The notes beneath the pieces were generated by a model. The model searched no databases. It was given only the letters and a program-made list of their open reading frames with translations, and was not told where the DNA came from. DNA of 64,000 bases. It comes from Dichetophora obliterata. Its lineage: Eukaryota > Arthropoda > Insecta > Diptera > Sciomyzidae. Location: contig OY986436.1 in the NCBI GenBank assembly GCA_963920525.1, forward strand, positions 12,599,467 through 12,663,466, read 5' to 3'. Shown in pieces: positions 31,091-43,527 of the stretch. Every line of letters begins with the position of its first letter. Position 1 is the first letter of the stretch. The translations under genes and the position numbers were made by a program.

Positions 31091-33339
31091 CTTAGCATAG
31101 TGCTTTTGAAAAGTGCTTTTCTCTCGCTTCAAACTGAGCTTAAAAAAAGTTGTTTCTTTTCGAGATTTTTCGTTCTTTTTCGTTATTTACTCTGCTGACT
31201 ACTCGTACTCTCAGCACTAACATCACGTGTACTTTTCTAATCATTACTCAGCACTAGTATACACAAAAAATTTAATTCTTGAAAAAGTGTTGCAGCAAAA
31301 TAATGAAAAATATAAGGTTAAATCGTTTGTAAACTGTTAAAATGTAAAATGTAAAAAAAGTTAATAGAATGAGTGGCAAGTGGTTTGGATATTCAAAACG
31401 TAAATGTAAAAGATTAGTTCGGGCAAGAATATACTCCATCAAAACTGAAGTTGCGTATATAGGCGCTAGCAAAGAAAGCGCTCTTTTCGAAGCAAGAGCA
31501 AAGTGCTTTTTTGAATCGCTTTTAACAGCGAGAACAAATGTCTTCTTTGCAATGACATGATAATGTTAAAAAATCGCAATTTAAAGCGAGAACAAAGCGC
31601 TATTGTGGTTTAGTAAAGTGCTTTGGAAGTGGTTTCGAAGCGCTTTTTTTCCTAAAGAGGCGGTTTTGGAGTCTATACGTGATATATACACATGATAGCA
31701 GAGATAACAACTATCATTAATACATAGACGAAACGATTAAGTGCAAGATTCGCTCAATTGATCGTGATGATTGTTGTGCATATACCAAAGTTGTGAAATA
31801 TTGCAATAATTTTGTATTGCAATCAGTATAGCCAATGATTTTAGGTTATAATTTCAATCTTTCAATCATTTTTGATTGCAATGACTTCAACACAAAAAAT
31901 CCTGAATTTACAAAATTGAAGTCATTGATGATTATATTGAAATTAAAGTTTGCACTGCAAAACTAAATTGATTGCATTCCTTAATTCGTTTGAAAAGCTT
32001 TCAATCACCTTAAGACTTTGTTTAAGCCTTTGAAGTCAATTTGAAGTCCTTAAAGTCAAATGATTACAATCTATCAAAATTAATTTAATCTTATTCCTTA
32101 GTTAGAATTTTGCAAAAATAGAGTATTTTAAAAGTATTCTCTAAAAATGTCAAACTAATCGGATTATTGTTTATGTAGATAAATAACTTTTAATAGGTGT
32201 TCTTTTATCTGCATATCGTAGTCAAAACATTGAACGTGTTTTTCTAAAAACCATGCTTTCGAAGTCGCTGATCACTGTAACTTTAGAACGGCTTTACCGA
32301 TCAGCTTGAAATTTTTCTCACTTATTCTATACATAATTGTCCACCAGACAAATGAAGGATTTTTTGGGGTGTTTTTTTTTATTTATGGCCGAAAATATGA
32401 GTGAAATTTTGGTCGAATTTCACTCAAAAATTTTGAATTTCAACATCCACCATTTTTCGAAAAATCAAAATTTTTTCAAATCCCTTCGTCCACATGGAGC
32501 ATTATGTCAGTAACCAATGATACCTTTTTTATTTCAGATGATCTAGTGATCTAGAGGATTTTTATTAATTAAAATACCTAAGACCTAAAGACCTAAGTAT
32601 AAGTAACTTTATATTTATTTATCGTTTTAGTGAAAAAAATTTAGAAAATTTCGCAAAAAAACAAAAATCTAGATTTTCCTTCTCAAGGCCTGATTTTGCT
32701 TGATTAAGCAAAACTTTAATCTGTATACAAAATGACTTAAAAATTTTTTGAATGCAAATAAAAGACTTCAATGGCCTTCAGGTTATCAGTGATTTAAAAC
32801 ATGAATTCAACGGATTTCTAATGACTTCAAAATTGTTACAATTAAATGCAATCAATGACTCAAATAGCACGACTTCATTCATTGTGAATGAATCAAAAGA
32901 CTTCAACCGAAATTTTTACAAGTTGATATCAAAGACATGACTTCAAAATGATTGCTGATCTCAAAACTATAAGTCATGAATTCAAAAAATGATCGAATGA
33001 TTTAAATGATTAATTCTTTTTTTTTCTTTTCATTTTAAAGTATTGAATATTTTTTAATTATTTAATTAATTAAAATAAAAGAAACATTAAAAAAAAAATT
33101 AAAAATTAAAAAATTAATGAAAAATTAAGTTAAATCATTTCTTTGACATTCAGTGTCAGTTTTTTATTGGATGAATGCAACTTTTTACAACTCTGTCCTT
33201 TATGTACGGCCGCTAGTGCTTTCGAAATAACAATGAATGTTTGGATATGGTAGATGTTGGAAGGATTTCGAAAGATTACCATACGATTGGTTAGAAGTGT
33301 AGTTGTTGCTTGCAATACAACAAAATGAAGAAAATAGTT
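31091..33339. repeat. AT-rich region with many AATGACTTCAA motifs in both directions
   Basis: Between about 31790 and 33000 the motif ttgaagtcattga / tcaatgacttcaa and relatives recur on both strands in two zones (31800-32080 and 32750-33000) around a unique centre. This resembles the subterminal repeats of a foldback or MULE-type element, but I could not place clean ends or a target duplication. From 31091 to 31680 there is only AT-rich sequence with repeated agtgcttt and aagcgag words. No gene seen. Confidence 0.4.
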
Positions 33340-33632
33340 AATTTCTCCCCTGAATTTACCTACAGAGGAGTGCAATGTATTGTTTTTTTACCTCCAGTAT
33401 TTTTCTGAACATACCAACTACATATTTTCCACATTTCTGGGGTTCACCATAAAAAAAAACAAGAACAATTTTGAAATTAGTTCATATCTCTCCTGAAGTT
33501 ATTCCTAGAGGGGTCAAAAGTATAAGCTGGTGTTATTGTTTTTTCACCTTGACATTTCTTTTAGAAATGACTACCCTCCATCTGTCGCATTTCTGGGGTC
33601 ACCATGCATATAATGGTGAAAATAATTGACAT
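33340..33632. repeat. Satellite-like repeat, left part, interrupted by the hobo-like element
   Basis: Units near 155-160 bp contain acatttctggggttcaccat, ttagttcatatctctcctga and aggggtcaaaagtataagct. The same units resume at 38762-39110, so the hobo-like element was inserted into a pre-existing array. Confidence 0.65.
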
Positions 33633-33904
33633 CAGAGAACTGCACAAGCCTACTTGAAGTCTATTTCAAGTATTTGCTTAAAAAAAAAGTTCAAGCTTAC
33701 TTGAGCTTGATAATTTTCAATCAAGTATAACTTGAATATACATAAGCCCACGACAGTTTGCGAGTTGCAAGTATGTTAGCTCATAAGCGAACTGCACGAA
33801 ATCCCAAGTAGAGGAGAACTTGATGACTTCGGCAAAAAGCTTGAAAAGCTTGAAATTGAAGGCAAGTATCCATCCAATTTAAAGCAAGTATCCAAAAACT
33901 TAAA

Positions 33905-36345
33905 TGAGCTTGTGTTGAGAAAGCTTAAGCGTATCTATTAGGACTTTTAAAGGTTCTGTGAACTCCGTGGTTGACAGTTTTAGGGGGTAGCTAATTTCGG
34001 AACTGATGCCAAAATTTAAAATTCAAGAAGGCGGACAGAGTTGCCATCTAGATTTTTTTTTGTATTTTTGCAAATTCTTGTAATTTAGAAATTATGACAA
34101 CGGATTTGATTTCGAAACTAATGTCACAGTTTTAAAATTTAAGATGGAGGTTAGAGTTGCCACCTTAATTTTTGCCACAGCATTGCCACCTAGTAAAGTG
34201 TATTTTTAAGAGTATTAAACATCATTCAACAGTGTTAAGGGGTCACTGATTTCGAATCTGAAGTCAGAATTTGAAAATTTAACAAGGTGGATAAGGGTTG
34301 CCACCTATTTTTTATTTTTACGAATTCGGTGCTGGCGCGAACACTAGGTAAAAATGGGTGCTGAATCCGAATCCGTTGTCAGAATTCCAAAATTATGAAA
34401 TTTTTGTATAATAGGGTTGTCTCCTATTAACCATATCGATTTTTAAAATTTTGACTGCAGATTCGAAATAAGTAGTGTCCGAAAAAATATTCGGTTTCGG
34501 TTTCGGTTACGGCCAGTTTCAGCTCTTCTTGTCCTTCTAGCCGAAACTGACAAAAAGGGCTAAAACTGGCCGTAACTGAAACCGAAACCGAATATTTGGT
34601 CGGACACTACTTATTTCGAATCGGCAGTCAAAATTTTAAAAATCGATATGGTTAATAGGAGACAACCCTATTATATAAAAATTACATAATTTTGGAATTC
34701 TGATAACGGATTCGGATTCAGCACACCTTTTTACCTAGTGTTAACCTAACCGAAACCGAAACCAAAACTTTTGGTAAAAATTTCTGAACATTTCAAGAAT
34801 AGCGACAACTCTAATTTTTAATTTTTTTTTGCAGATTATATGGATTTTGGCCTCCTAACTCCAAATCTGAAAAATTTGCAGGCTGCTCGCAATTGGTTTA
34901 GAAGTTATACGCCTCCAAATATGGAAAAAATGGCCTACAAATCTTGCTACTTTTTTAAGTTTCTCAACAAAACTACACTTTATGGATATCATAAGAGAGG
35001 AAATTTAAGTAGCTATTCAGCAAGGTACCTATTCAAATATGAAAATCCATGAATAACTTTTAAAGTTATAAACATGTTTAGTGTAGTGCTTTCGTAAAAG
35101 GGAAACCACTAGTTTTCCAGACAAATTGTAAATATAATAATAGGTATATCTTAAAAAGTTATGAAAAGATTTTCATGTTTGATACCTCGTTGAATAGGTA
35201 CTCGCATTGCCTTTCCTTTGTTACCCATACTGCGGAACACTAAACAGAATGATTTTTAGGCCATTTTTGCATCTTTGGAGGCCTATAACTTCTTCACCAA
35301 TTGCCAGCGGCCTGAAATTCGGATTTCGATTTAGGAGGTTAAAATCCGTATAATCCAACAAAAAAATTTTAAAAAAGAGTTGTCACTATTCTTGAAGTAT
35401 ACCAATAATTTCGATTTTATCATCTCTATTGCAATTACCATTAAAGTTATATAGGTACTGAAGCCAAAAATTAATAATTAAACTTCCAAACAAATTCTGT
35501 GTGTGTGGAATAAAAAAAAAAAGAAAACGAAATACATATTTCTATTTTTTTAACACTAAACCTTTAAAAAACCAGAAATGCTTTGTTTTGTAGTTCTAAA
35601 AAAATGTACATTGTAGGTGCATACTATTTTCAGTGTGTAATAAAAAATTATATAAAAAATTATCTCATATATTATTATAGTAAATTACAATTAATTATTA
35701 TAAACTTCAATATTCAAATAATGCTTTTTTGTTCTAGTAGTACTTTTGCTTCCTTTTAATAAAAAAAAATCATTTGTAAAAACTTAAATTTTCATAATAA
35801 TAATCAGTTTCGGTTTCGGCCGAATATTATAAAATAGTTTCGGCCAAAATTCCAGTTTCGGTCGGACACTAGAAATAAGCGACCCCTTAATGCTGTTAAA
35901 TTATGTTTAAAACTCTTAAAAATACATATTATTCTGTGGCAGCTCTATTATAAAAAATTTTATAATATTGAAACTAGTTGGCAACCCTAGCCAACATATT
36001 GAATTTTAAAATTCTGAGTTCAGATTCGAAATAAGCGACCCCCCAACATTGTTAAATGATGTTTAAAACTCTTAAAAATACATTATACTAGGTGGCAATA
36101 CTGTAGTAAAAATTAAGTTGGCAACCCTTACCTCCATCTTAAATTTTGAAACTGTGACATTAAATTTGAAATAGAATCCGTTGTCAGAATTTCAAAATGA
36201 CAAGAAATCGCAAAAATAAAAAAAAAACTAGGTGGCAGCTCTATCCGCCATATTGAATTTTAATTTTGACATCAATTCCGAAATCAGCTACACCATACAA
36301 CCATAGAACCCTTAAAAGTCCTATTACGCTTAAGCTTTCTCTGCA
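33905..36345. repeat. Foldback arms inside the hobo-like element
   Basis: The left arm from 33905 (gagcttgtg, gagaaagcttaagcgta, taggacttttaaaggttct) is mirrored at 36285-36345. Inside are many diverged copies of a module containing gttgccacctag, gtttaaaactcttaaaaata and aaataagcgacccc. It is non-coding. Confidence 0.6.
34340..34743. repeat. Near-perfect hairpin with AGTGTCCGAC core
   Basis: Two arms of about 200 bases are mirrored around 34541. The outer part has aacactaggtaaaaa, gctgaatccgaatccgttgt and tagggttgtctcctattaac. The inner part (34474-34608) has AGTGTCCGA ends and repeated gaaaccgaaaccga words. A partial relative with ttcggtcggacact is at about 35805-35866. Confidence 0.75.
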
Positions 36346-36539
36346 CAAGCTCATTGAATTTTTTCGATACTTTCTTTAAATTCAATTAATTACTTCTTTG
36401 AAGATAGCCCAAAATCTTCAGCCCAAGTTTTTGCCTAATTCGGCGCAAAACTTATAAAAAGATTGAATTCGCCGCTGTTACAAAATTGAGCTAAACATAC
36501 ATTTTTAAGCATAAATGTATATCTATTTGATAAATTTGT

Positions 36540-38380
36540 CACCTCTTCTATAAATTTCTATCAATCGTCCTTGATATATACAGCTTCGAACTAAAAAACT
36601 TAGTAAAGGAAAAAAAATGTATTTTTTCTAAAAACGAAAAAGTTATGGAAAATTAAAAGGTTCCATTCTGCATTTTTAGGCAGAAATGTATTTTGATGTG
36701 CCAAATCGAATGGCACTATGCTCAAGTCCCGCCCGCTCTATCGTCCTTGGTACCTTAATTTCGGCTTAAGTGCAAAAATTCCTGATTTTTGTATAAAAGT
36801 AAGAATTGCACACCCCAAAACTTGCCCCAAACTAAAAGGTTCCATTCTGAATTTTTGATATGTCATAGCAGATAGCAAACTGATTATATTAGGCCTTAAT
36901 CCAAAAATTGCTGTCTATCGTCCTTCATACCGTAAAATGGTATTGAAGTAAAATAATCAGTTAAAAAAAAATTTATTTAAAAAAACATAAAAGGTGAAAA
37001 GGTTCCACTCTACATTTTTATTAAAAAATGTATCTTTATGTGTTTAATCTAATGGCACTATGCTCATGTTCCTTTCTATCGTCCTTGGTTCCTAAATTTT
37101 TAGATGAAAAGCAAAAAATCGTGATTTTTTTATGAAAGTAAGAATTCCACACCCCAAACCTTGCTCCAAAACAGAAAGTTCCATTCTGGATTTAAGATAT
37201 ATGATAGCTGATAGTAAACTGAATATATTAGTCCTTAATTCCTGAATTGCTATCTTTCGTCCTTCATACCGTAAAATGGTATTGAAGTAAAATAATCAGT
37301 TTGGGACTAGTTTTGGGGTGTGGAATTCTTACTTTCATACAAAAAACACAATTTCTTGCACTTCAGCCCAAATTTAGGTACCAAGGACGATAGAGCGGGA
37401 CTTGAGCATAGTGCCAGTCAATGTGCCACATTTAGGCCCTTATTATGAGCTGCGTTCGATCTTCGACTGTAGTCGAATGGCCTGATCGAACGAATTTGCA
37501 TTTGGTATTATAACGTGCTTTCGACAAAGAGTAGCGCTATTGTGAATTTCGTTCATTTTGTTTCTTCACGGTAGTATATTTCTATCAGGTGATTGTTGTC
37601 TTATTTCAACTAAATACGATTGGTTTGAAAGTTGATTGCAAAAAATAAGACAAAAAAGTTATAACTATGACGAAAATAATTTCCATAATATTCGACGCTT
37701 CGTCAGAAAAGGATGAAAGCTTGACGGAACTGGCTAGAAGTAGAAAAGGGTTGAACAACGCTTTCTTTAGCTTATCTTAAGCCACTTTGCTGTTCTAACT
37801 GGTGGTCCTAAGCAATTTAATTCCAGCGTGAGTTCTTCCCATGTCTTTGTCGCCTGAACTTTGAAACAAATATCCTTTGCAGTCAAAGTTTGCCTCCATC
37901 AATACGACCAGTTTTTCTAACGTGATTTGTTGCTCACCACCTTAGACCTGCATAAAAATTACAAAAACAGTTCAATATTAGTTTTTTGTCTTTAAAAAGG
38001 AAAACATAATCATAAAATACTTAAATTTTTAACAATTATTGCTAAGCACGCATCGCATCGAAAGCAAAATCCTATTCGACTGAAATTTCGATGAGCAACG
38101 AACATTTCGATAGGGTTGCACTGTTCATAATAAGAATTTAACTTTCGATACTCGTTGTTTGATAACCAGCGAAGATCGAACGTCGAAAGCAACTCATAAT
38201 AAGGGCCTTAAATACATTTTCGAACAAAGATGTAGAATGGAACCTTTTCTCCTTCTTTACTTTTTTTCGTTTCAAAAAAATTTTAAATTCTAACTTTCAT
38301 ACAAAAATCTTTATTTTTTGCACTTCAGCCCAAATTTTACTATAAAGGTTGTATTTTTGCATTATTTTGCGTATTTTCTT
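36540..38380. repeat. Tandem and inverted repeat of a roughly 175-bp unit, split by a Harbinger-type element
   Basis: The word aaaggttccattctg recurs at about 36655, 36834, 37003 and 37178. Companion phrases are ctatcgtccttggtacc and aagtaagaattgcacacccc. From 37290 to 37430 and again from 38215 to 38350 the unit appears in the opposite orientation, so the array folds back on itself. The 37435-38207 element interrupts it. No coding sequence. Confidence 0.6.
37435..38207. mobile_element. PIF/Harbinger-type element with remnant of a Myb/SANT-like protein
   Basis: The ends GGCCCTTATTATGAG and CTCATAATAAGGGCC are perfect inverted repeats, and tta flanks both sides (37432-37434 and 38208-38210), the signature of PIF/Harbinger. 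On the minus strand, 37770-37920 still translates, with breaks, to phrases such as LVVLMEANFDCKGY and TWEELTLELNCLGPPVRTAK. These resemble the Myb/SANT-like DNA-binding protein that Harbinger elements encode beside their transposase. No transposase remains, so this is an internally deleted element. Confidence 0.8.
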
Positions 38381-38761
38381 AATTATTTTCTTTTAATAAA
38401 AATAATTTAGCTAGTTTTTGCCACTTTTAATGCGTTGCGACGAATTAAAATGATTGGGTCGAGTTTTACGGCGAATTCAAAAGTTGGGCTGAGTTAAAAA
38501 ATTTGGGATGAAGATTTTGGGCTAACTTCACACCGGTAATTAATTGGATACTTGCGAGCTTACAAGCTTCTGCCGATCATTTCAAGCTTTTCAACTTTTT
38601 GCCCGACAAATTAAGTCTAAAAAAGCCAAGCCAACGAGCAAGCATGGATATGACTTGTATCTGTTTGGTATTTTTGCAAGATGGCTAAAGCTTGCTTTTT
38701 CAAGTTTGTATACATACTTGAATTCAAGTACTTGAAAAGGCGTGAACTTGTGCAGTTCTCT

Positions 38762-39110
38762 GGTTCACATCTCACCCGAATTGAAGCCTAGAGTATCAAG
38801 TACATCACTTTCACGCATCTATTATTTTTTTACCCCAACATAAAAATATTTCCCCTCAATTTGCCACATTAATTCCAATAATGAAATTCCAATAATTCCA
38901 ATAATTTTGGAAATCGTTCATATCTCTTCTGAATTGACCAGAAGAGGGGTCAAATGTATAAGCTGCTGTTATTTTTTCACCCCTCAATATTTTTTCGACT
39001 ATACTTACCCCCTGCTTGCCACTCTTCTGGGTGTCACCATACAAAAAATCAAGGAAAATTTTGAAAATACTTCATATCTCTTCCGAATTAATTCTTAGAG
39101 TGTTCTAAAA
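38762..39110. repeat. Satellite-like repeat, right part
   Basis: It continues the units of 33340-33632 beyond the hobo-like element: tcgttcatatctcttctgaa, gaggggtcaaatgtataagc and cttctgggtgtcaccat. Confidence 0.6.
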
Positions 39111-39987
39111 TGTATTAAATTTAATAAAATTTATATAAAAAAGGCTATGTTCTTATTACAACTAGATTTTTTTAAATTTATTGAAAAGAAAAGAGTTTTA
39201 AGAGCATATTGGCTTAACACTTAATTTTTTGAGTTCAGAAGTTTAAATTCTATTTAACCATTTAAAAATGGTTTATTATAATTAGGTTTAGCCTCTTCCC
39301 TATAAGTAAAGTAGACAAGTTAGTTGCTTTAAAATATTTCATTGATAAGATTTAAAACTTATTGCTTGTTATCTCTAAGGCGCTGTTTGCACTATATTGC
39401 AATCGGACAGAAAAAGTAAATATATGCTATATTGTGTCTTTGTAATAAGAAAAACCGCTTTTAACCGCTTCAGCAACCAGACAAAGAAAAACACACTGAC
39501 TTGACCGATTGATTTTCAAAATAGTAAATATAAAAATAAACATGAAAAAGCTAAAAGCTGTTGATTTTAAGCGTAATAATAAACAATTAAAAACCACTTA
39601 TCAAAATGGGATCGTCGCATAACTAGCTCAAACTAGTTTCCAATTTTGAAGTATCTTCTTATATATTTTGTTTAGTTAAGATAAGGTTATTTTAAATCTA
39701 TAGAGCTTAGCTTGTAATTAAAATTATTTCTAGCCTCTTATGCTGCACTTCTATTTCGATTCTTATCCGACTCAGATTCAAATGTATTGTTGGCAACTCG
39801 AAAAATCACCTGATGGAATAGTGCCAGTTATTAATCTTTTGGGGCTATCACTAGCCAAACCCCAGGGTATGCTTTTCGATATGAGCATTAATATTATTTA
39901 ATAATTTATTTGTTTTTATTTTATTTAATTCACGATTTCATTTAATTTCATACATAGCAATCACATCTATGGTGTGTGCAAACTTGA
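39111..39987. other. Gene-free stretch, 3' flank of receptor gene C
   Basis: AT-rich sequence with no gene or repeat that I recognise. It should contain the 3' UTR of receptor gene C in its part next to 39988. Confidence 0.5.
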
Positions 39988-42900
39988 TTACACTAGAGTT
40001 GTGAAATTTTTTCTGCTTCGAAATTCTCTATCTGCAAATTCAGCTAATGAAAATTGCACCAATATCACCATCATGGATGCTATATAAGTTCCAAGCTGAA
40101 AGAGAGATAATGACCGTGAATAAAACAAGAAATAGAAAAATCCAATTAAAAAGTAAAAGCTAAAATTCCTATAAAAATATAATAATACCAAATCAAATAG
40201 TAGATTAAAAAGGTAATTTTTAAAAAGTAGACCAATCATTGAACTAATCAGAATCAAAGTTCTGTTTGCGATTAACCAAAATATATTGGACAAAACTTAT
40301 TTTTATGTAAGCACTATAAGCTTGGAAATGAAAAAAATTGCTAGTGATGATTAAATGAAAAAATTCCCCAAGTCATAGTACTCTTATATTATTTCCAATG
40401 AAATATTTCCTATTAAAAATCCCATAAAATTTTCTCTAAAATTATAGAAAAAAAACTCCAAAATACGGAAATTTCAAATACTCAAAAAATACCGCAAGTT
40501 TGGGACAAAATTATATAAATTAAATTTATATAAATTAAGATTAATAATAATAATAAATTGGTCATTTCAGCCGTTGAAAGGACTTTGATTGACAATAAAT
40601 GATCGGAAACTGGTTCGAGAACTTCGAGTTTTATGCCGACACCGAACGGCTATGTTCTCAAGAAACTTTACATGGCAGTTGTTACTCTCTGAGGCTTGCC
40701 ATTGTCTGCAGAGAGGTGGCGGCCGTACAAAAATATTAATCCTTTTGAAAAAATTCTATCTGAGCTGGGGCTTGAACCGCGGCTCTTTAGCTTACAGATC
40801 ATGCACTCTACCATGATAGGCTACGGCCACCACCAATATTAAGTTTTGTTAATTAATAATTGAAACTCAAATACATGTTTATTTTTTAAATTCCTCAAAG
40901 TTAATTAAAGTTAAATTTAATCTAATGACTCCAAATTTAGAGCATAATATGCACTTTGAGTATGAAATTTGTAGAAATCGAATGAAAACCACGTCTACCT
41001 CCCCTATATAAAGTGACATTTATAAATAAGTAAAATTTCCTTATATTGCACAAAAATGAGTACAATGGCAAATGACAAAAAAGTGAATCACATTTTTGAA
41101 TCATGAGCCACCTACTCAAAAATGAGTATGAATAAGTATAAGTAGTTTCCAAAGTAGTACTCATATGTGATTGATTCGAAAAAAGTGAACCAAATAAGTA
41201 TAGAATGAATTGAATATAAATATTGATATGATTTACAGCCCTATTCTGGCAACTTGATAATAGTCAACCAGTACTTTAATATTTATATGTGTTTGTTGTA
41301 ATTTTTTTATTTCAACACAAAATTTGAAGCTCAAAAAGCTAAATTTTTGTAATGAAATTGTCACTATCTCAAAAGCAGTTGACAATTTTTATCAAAATTT
41401 ATTATTTTTGAGCTTTAAATTTTGTTTTGAAATAAAACAATTACAACAAACACATAGAAAAATAAAAAATACTGGTTGACTATTGTCAAGTTGCCAGAAT
41501 AAGGCTGTTATACTACGTTTACATTGGACCTTTGAATGTGAAAATTTTAGAAGCACTGAATTAATTATACAATCAATCTACGTTGTGGAAGTTCTGTAAT
41601 AATAAGTGTCAAGCTTATTTACGAAAGCAACTCGCTGTCTGTATTGATGACGAATGCTACTCTGCGTCTTGATGACAAAAGCTATTCGCTGCAATAAAGA
41701 CGCAAACCAAAGATTTACCCTTTTAATAAAAATCGCTCAATGCGCCTCAAGAAGTTTTCACTTAAAAAAATAAAAGATATATTAACTAAAAATTTATTTT
41801 TTAAATATAACTACCGCCATTAGAGTTCCCAGGTGCACTTGAAAAAATCCTTTAGCCGAAACATGTAGAGGTTTGTTGTAGATCTGAAGAGCGAATTCGT
41901 ATGCCACGGCTTTATATGCTGGGTTAGTAGTAGTACCCATCAACTGTTTCAGCAGCGACATAGTTTTGAAATTCTTCAAAATTAAAAAATATTTAAAATA
42001 CACTTCTTTTGAATTTTACACTTTATCATATCGTCATCTGGGGATTCATGTGCTCCATAGGGGCCATTCAAGAATAACTTAAGCACTACAGGGGGCGAGT
42101 TTTTTGCTTTGCTTATTTTTGGTGACAAGGTGGTTGGGGGGAGGGTCTGGATGGTGATTACGTCAGCAGTATTTATTTCTTTACTTTTTCGAATTTTCTA
42201 CAAAATTTAGTTGATCTTGATTTGAGCACATATGGCAACCCTACTTGTCTATGCTTGGGGTAAGAGCTTTGCTTACTCTTGCTGGCGAGGGGGAGGGTGG
42301 GGGTTTTAATAATTGCAAAAAATATAATAACGTAAATGGTTTTTGATACAAAATTTTTCAAATCTGCGATCGGTTTTTTGCTCTCTTATAATATCTCTTC
42401 CAGGAAACAGATATTTTGTGTTCATTTTGCTCTATATCCCTTGAAACATTAATTGCTGGTGATCTCTGACTCCATTTACCATAGCAATGACTCAAAATTG
42501 TTAAAATGGCGTATGGAGCACATGAATCCCCGGACGACGATATGTATGTATATTGAAAAACTTACGCTTCTTTGCAGTTGCTCGCAATTGTTGGTAAAAG
42601 CAGTAATTATCGTCGCAAGTGGTATCAGCACACTAATGGCCGAATATAAAACTTGGTGTGGATAAAAGCCATCCAAGGCCATAAAGACCCAATATAGATG
42701 CACCGTTATGTTAAGATAGCAGCAAACAACAATATTTGCGATAGAGCAACCAAACATCTGATTGTATAGCTCAACACTTTGGGCAATATCCGTGTAAATT
42801 TCCTTGAGGATCAGTAAACGTTGTAGACTTTCGGCATCGGAGCAATCGATATGCAAGAGCATGAGAGATTTATTCAGTTTTATGGTCACAATTTCTTGCA

Positions 42901-43483
42901 GTTGCTTGTTCAGCAAATGTAAACAGTTGTGCATAATATCGACATAGAGTGACATTTGCAGAAAACGGGAACGTATACAAACGGTTAGCAATGCTGAATA
43001 CTTGCAATATCCGTGGTGCAAAACCTTGAAAGTAGCTATAAGAAAATAAATTAGAAGGCTGCAACCCAGCACGGAACCTAGGCAATAGTATTTTCGACGC
43101 ATCCATGCTCCACAAGCACTGCTACTTATTTTGTGGCCAGTCTTATGATGATATTTCATGTAGATCTGCTGGGATTTGTTAATAAAATCGATGTGTTGAT
43201 CATACATTATTATCATCTCGAGTAAGATCACCACCAACGTAATTATATCGGAGATAAAGCATATCGTCATCACCGAAAAAGATATCACTAAATCGTTTTT
43301 GTAGTCCATCGAATTACGTACATCATGAATACCATAGGTTGAGACTCCAACAGTACTGAGCACTAATACCACGCAGTAGACCTTTTGTACCGTTTGCTGT
43401 AATTTTTTTGTTGAACACGGTATGAGGCCCATCACAACCATGCACCGGTGATAGTTGCCGATATCACGCATATTTAATTCCAT
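39988..43483 (-). CDS. Gustatory receptor C, three exons, 394 aa
   Basis: Exons (minus strand): 43483-42566, 41973-41815, 40095-39988. All junctions are phase 0 with GT-AG ends; the intron 2 donor (gtagtt) is weak. Exon 1 (306 codons) holds about six hydrophobic segments, from near residue 35 to YPHQVLYSAISVLIPLATII. Exon 2 has KTMSLLKQLMG and VSAKGFFQV. Exon 3 has the seventh segment TYIASMMVILVQF, matching the TY-x5-QF signature of insect gustatory receptors, ligand-gated cation channels of taste neurons. Length is normal for the family. It is a tandem paralog of genes B and A and is the most diverged of the three. Intron 1 has been enlarged from about 70 bp by a MITE (42027-42544); intron 2 (1.7 kb) holds a SINE and another MITE. 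I cannot match it to a named Drosophila receptor. Confidence 0.88.
40560..40832 (-). mobile_element. tRNA-derived SINE, copy 1, in intron 2 of receptor C
   Basis: On the minus strand it starts ggccgtagcctatcatggta (A-box-like) followed by gcggttcaagcccc (B-box-like), then a body shared with 54523-54842 (cacctctctgcagacaatgg, tgccatgtaaag, cttgagaacata, gccgttcggtgtcgg). It ends with caaagtcctttcaacggctg. The tRNA head lacks a proper acceptor stem, so it is a retroposon and not a tRNA gene. Confidence 0.8.
41236..41507. mobile_element. 272-bp MITE with CAGCCCTATTCTGG ends and tta duplication
   Basis: The two halves form an almost complete hairpin: left cagccctattctggcaactt and gataatagtcaaccagta; right tactggttgactattgtcaa and gttgccagaataaggctg. 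Inner arms include aacacaaaatttgaagctca and its mirror. The triplet tta flanks both ends (41233-41235 and 41508-41510), as for PIF/Harbinger. It lies in intron 2 of receptor C. Confidence 0.8.
42027..42544. mobile_element. 518-bp MITE in intron 1 of receptor C
   Basis: The left end catatcgtcatctggggatt and the right end aatccccggacgacgatatg are inverted repeats, extended by catgtgctccata. The triplet tat flanks it (42024-42026 and 42545-42547). Removing it and one triplet leaves an intron of about 71 bp, matching the 72-bp first introns of receptors A and B. Its right end is 15 bases from the splice donor of exon 1. Confidence 0.8.
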
Positions 43484-43527
43484 TTTTTTTTATTGTTAAA
43501 GTTTGACTTGTTGTTCAGTGTTCGGTT

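Larger units (their letters stand above)
33633..38761. mobile_element. hobo-like hAT element, non-autonomous, 5.1 kb, with nested elements
   Basis: The left end CAGAGAACTGCACAAG is mirrored exactly at the right by CTTGTGCAGTTCTCTG; the first 12 bases equal the hobo terminal repeat as I remember it. Flanking 8-mers attgacat (33625-33632) and gttcacat (38762-38769) match at 6 of 8 positions and both fit the hobo NTNNNNAN target pattern. Subterminal zones are rich in caagcttgaa-type words. No transposase frame is present. The interior consists of foldback arms (33905-36345), an interrupted repeat (36540-38380) and a Harbinger-type insertion. Confidence 0.8.

Noticed and set aside
32150..32720. 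Unique centre between AATGACTTCAA repeat zones as a captured gene
   Set aside because: No open frame of useful length or recognisable protein similarity; stops are frequent in all frames.
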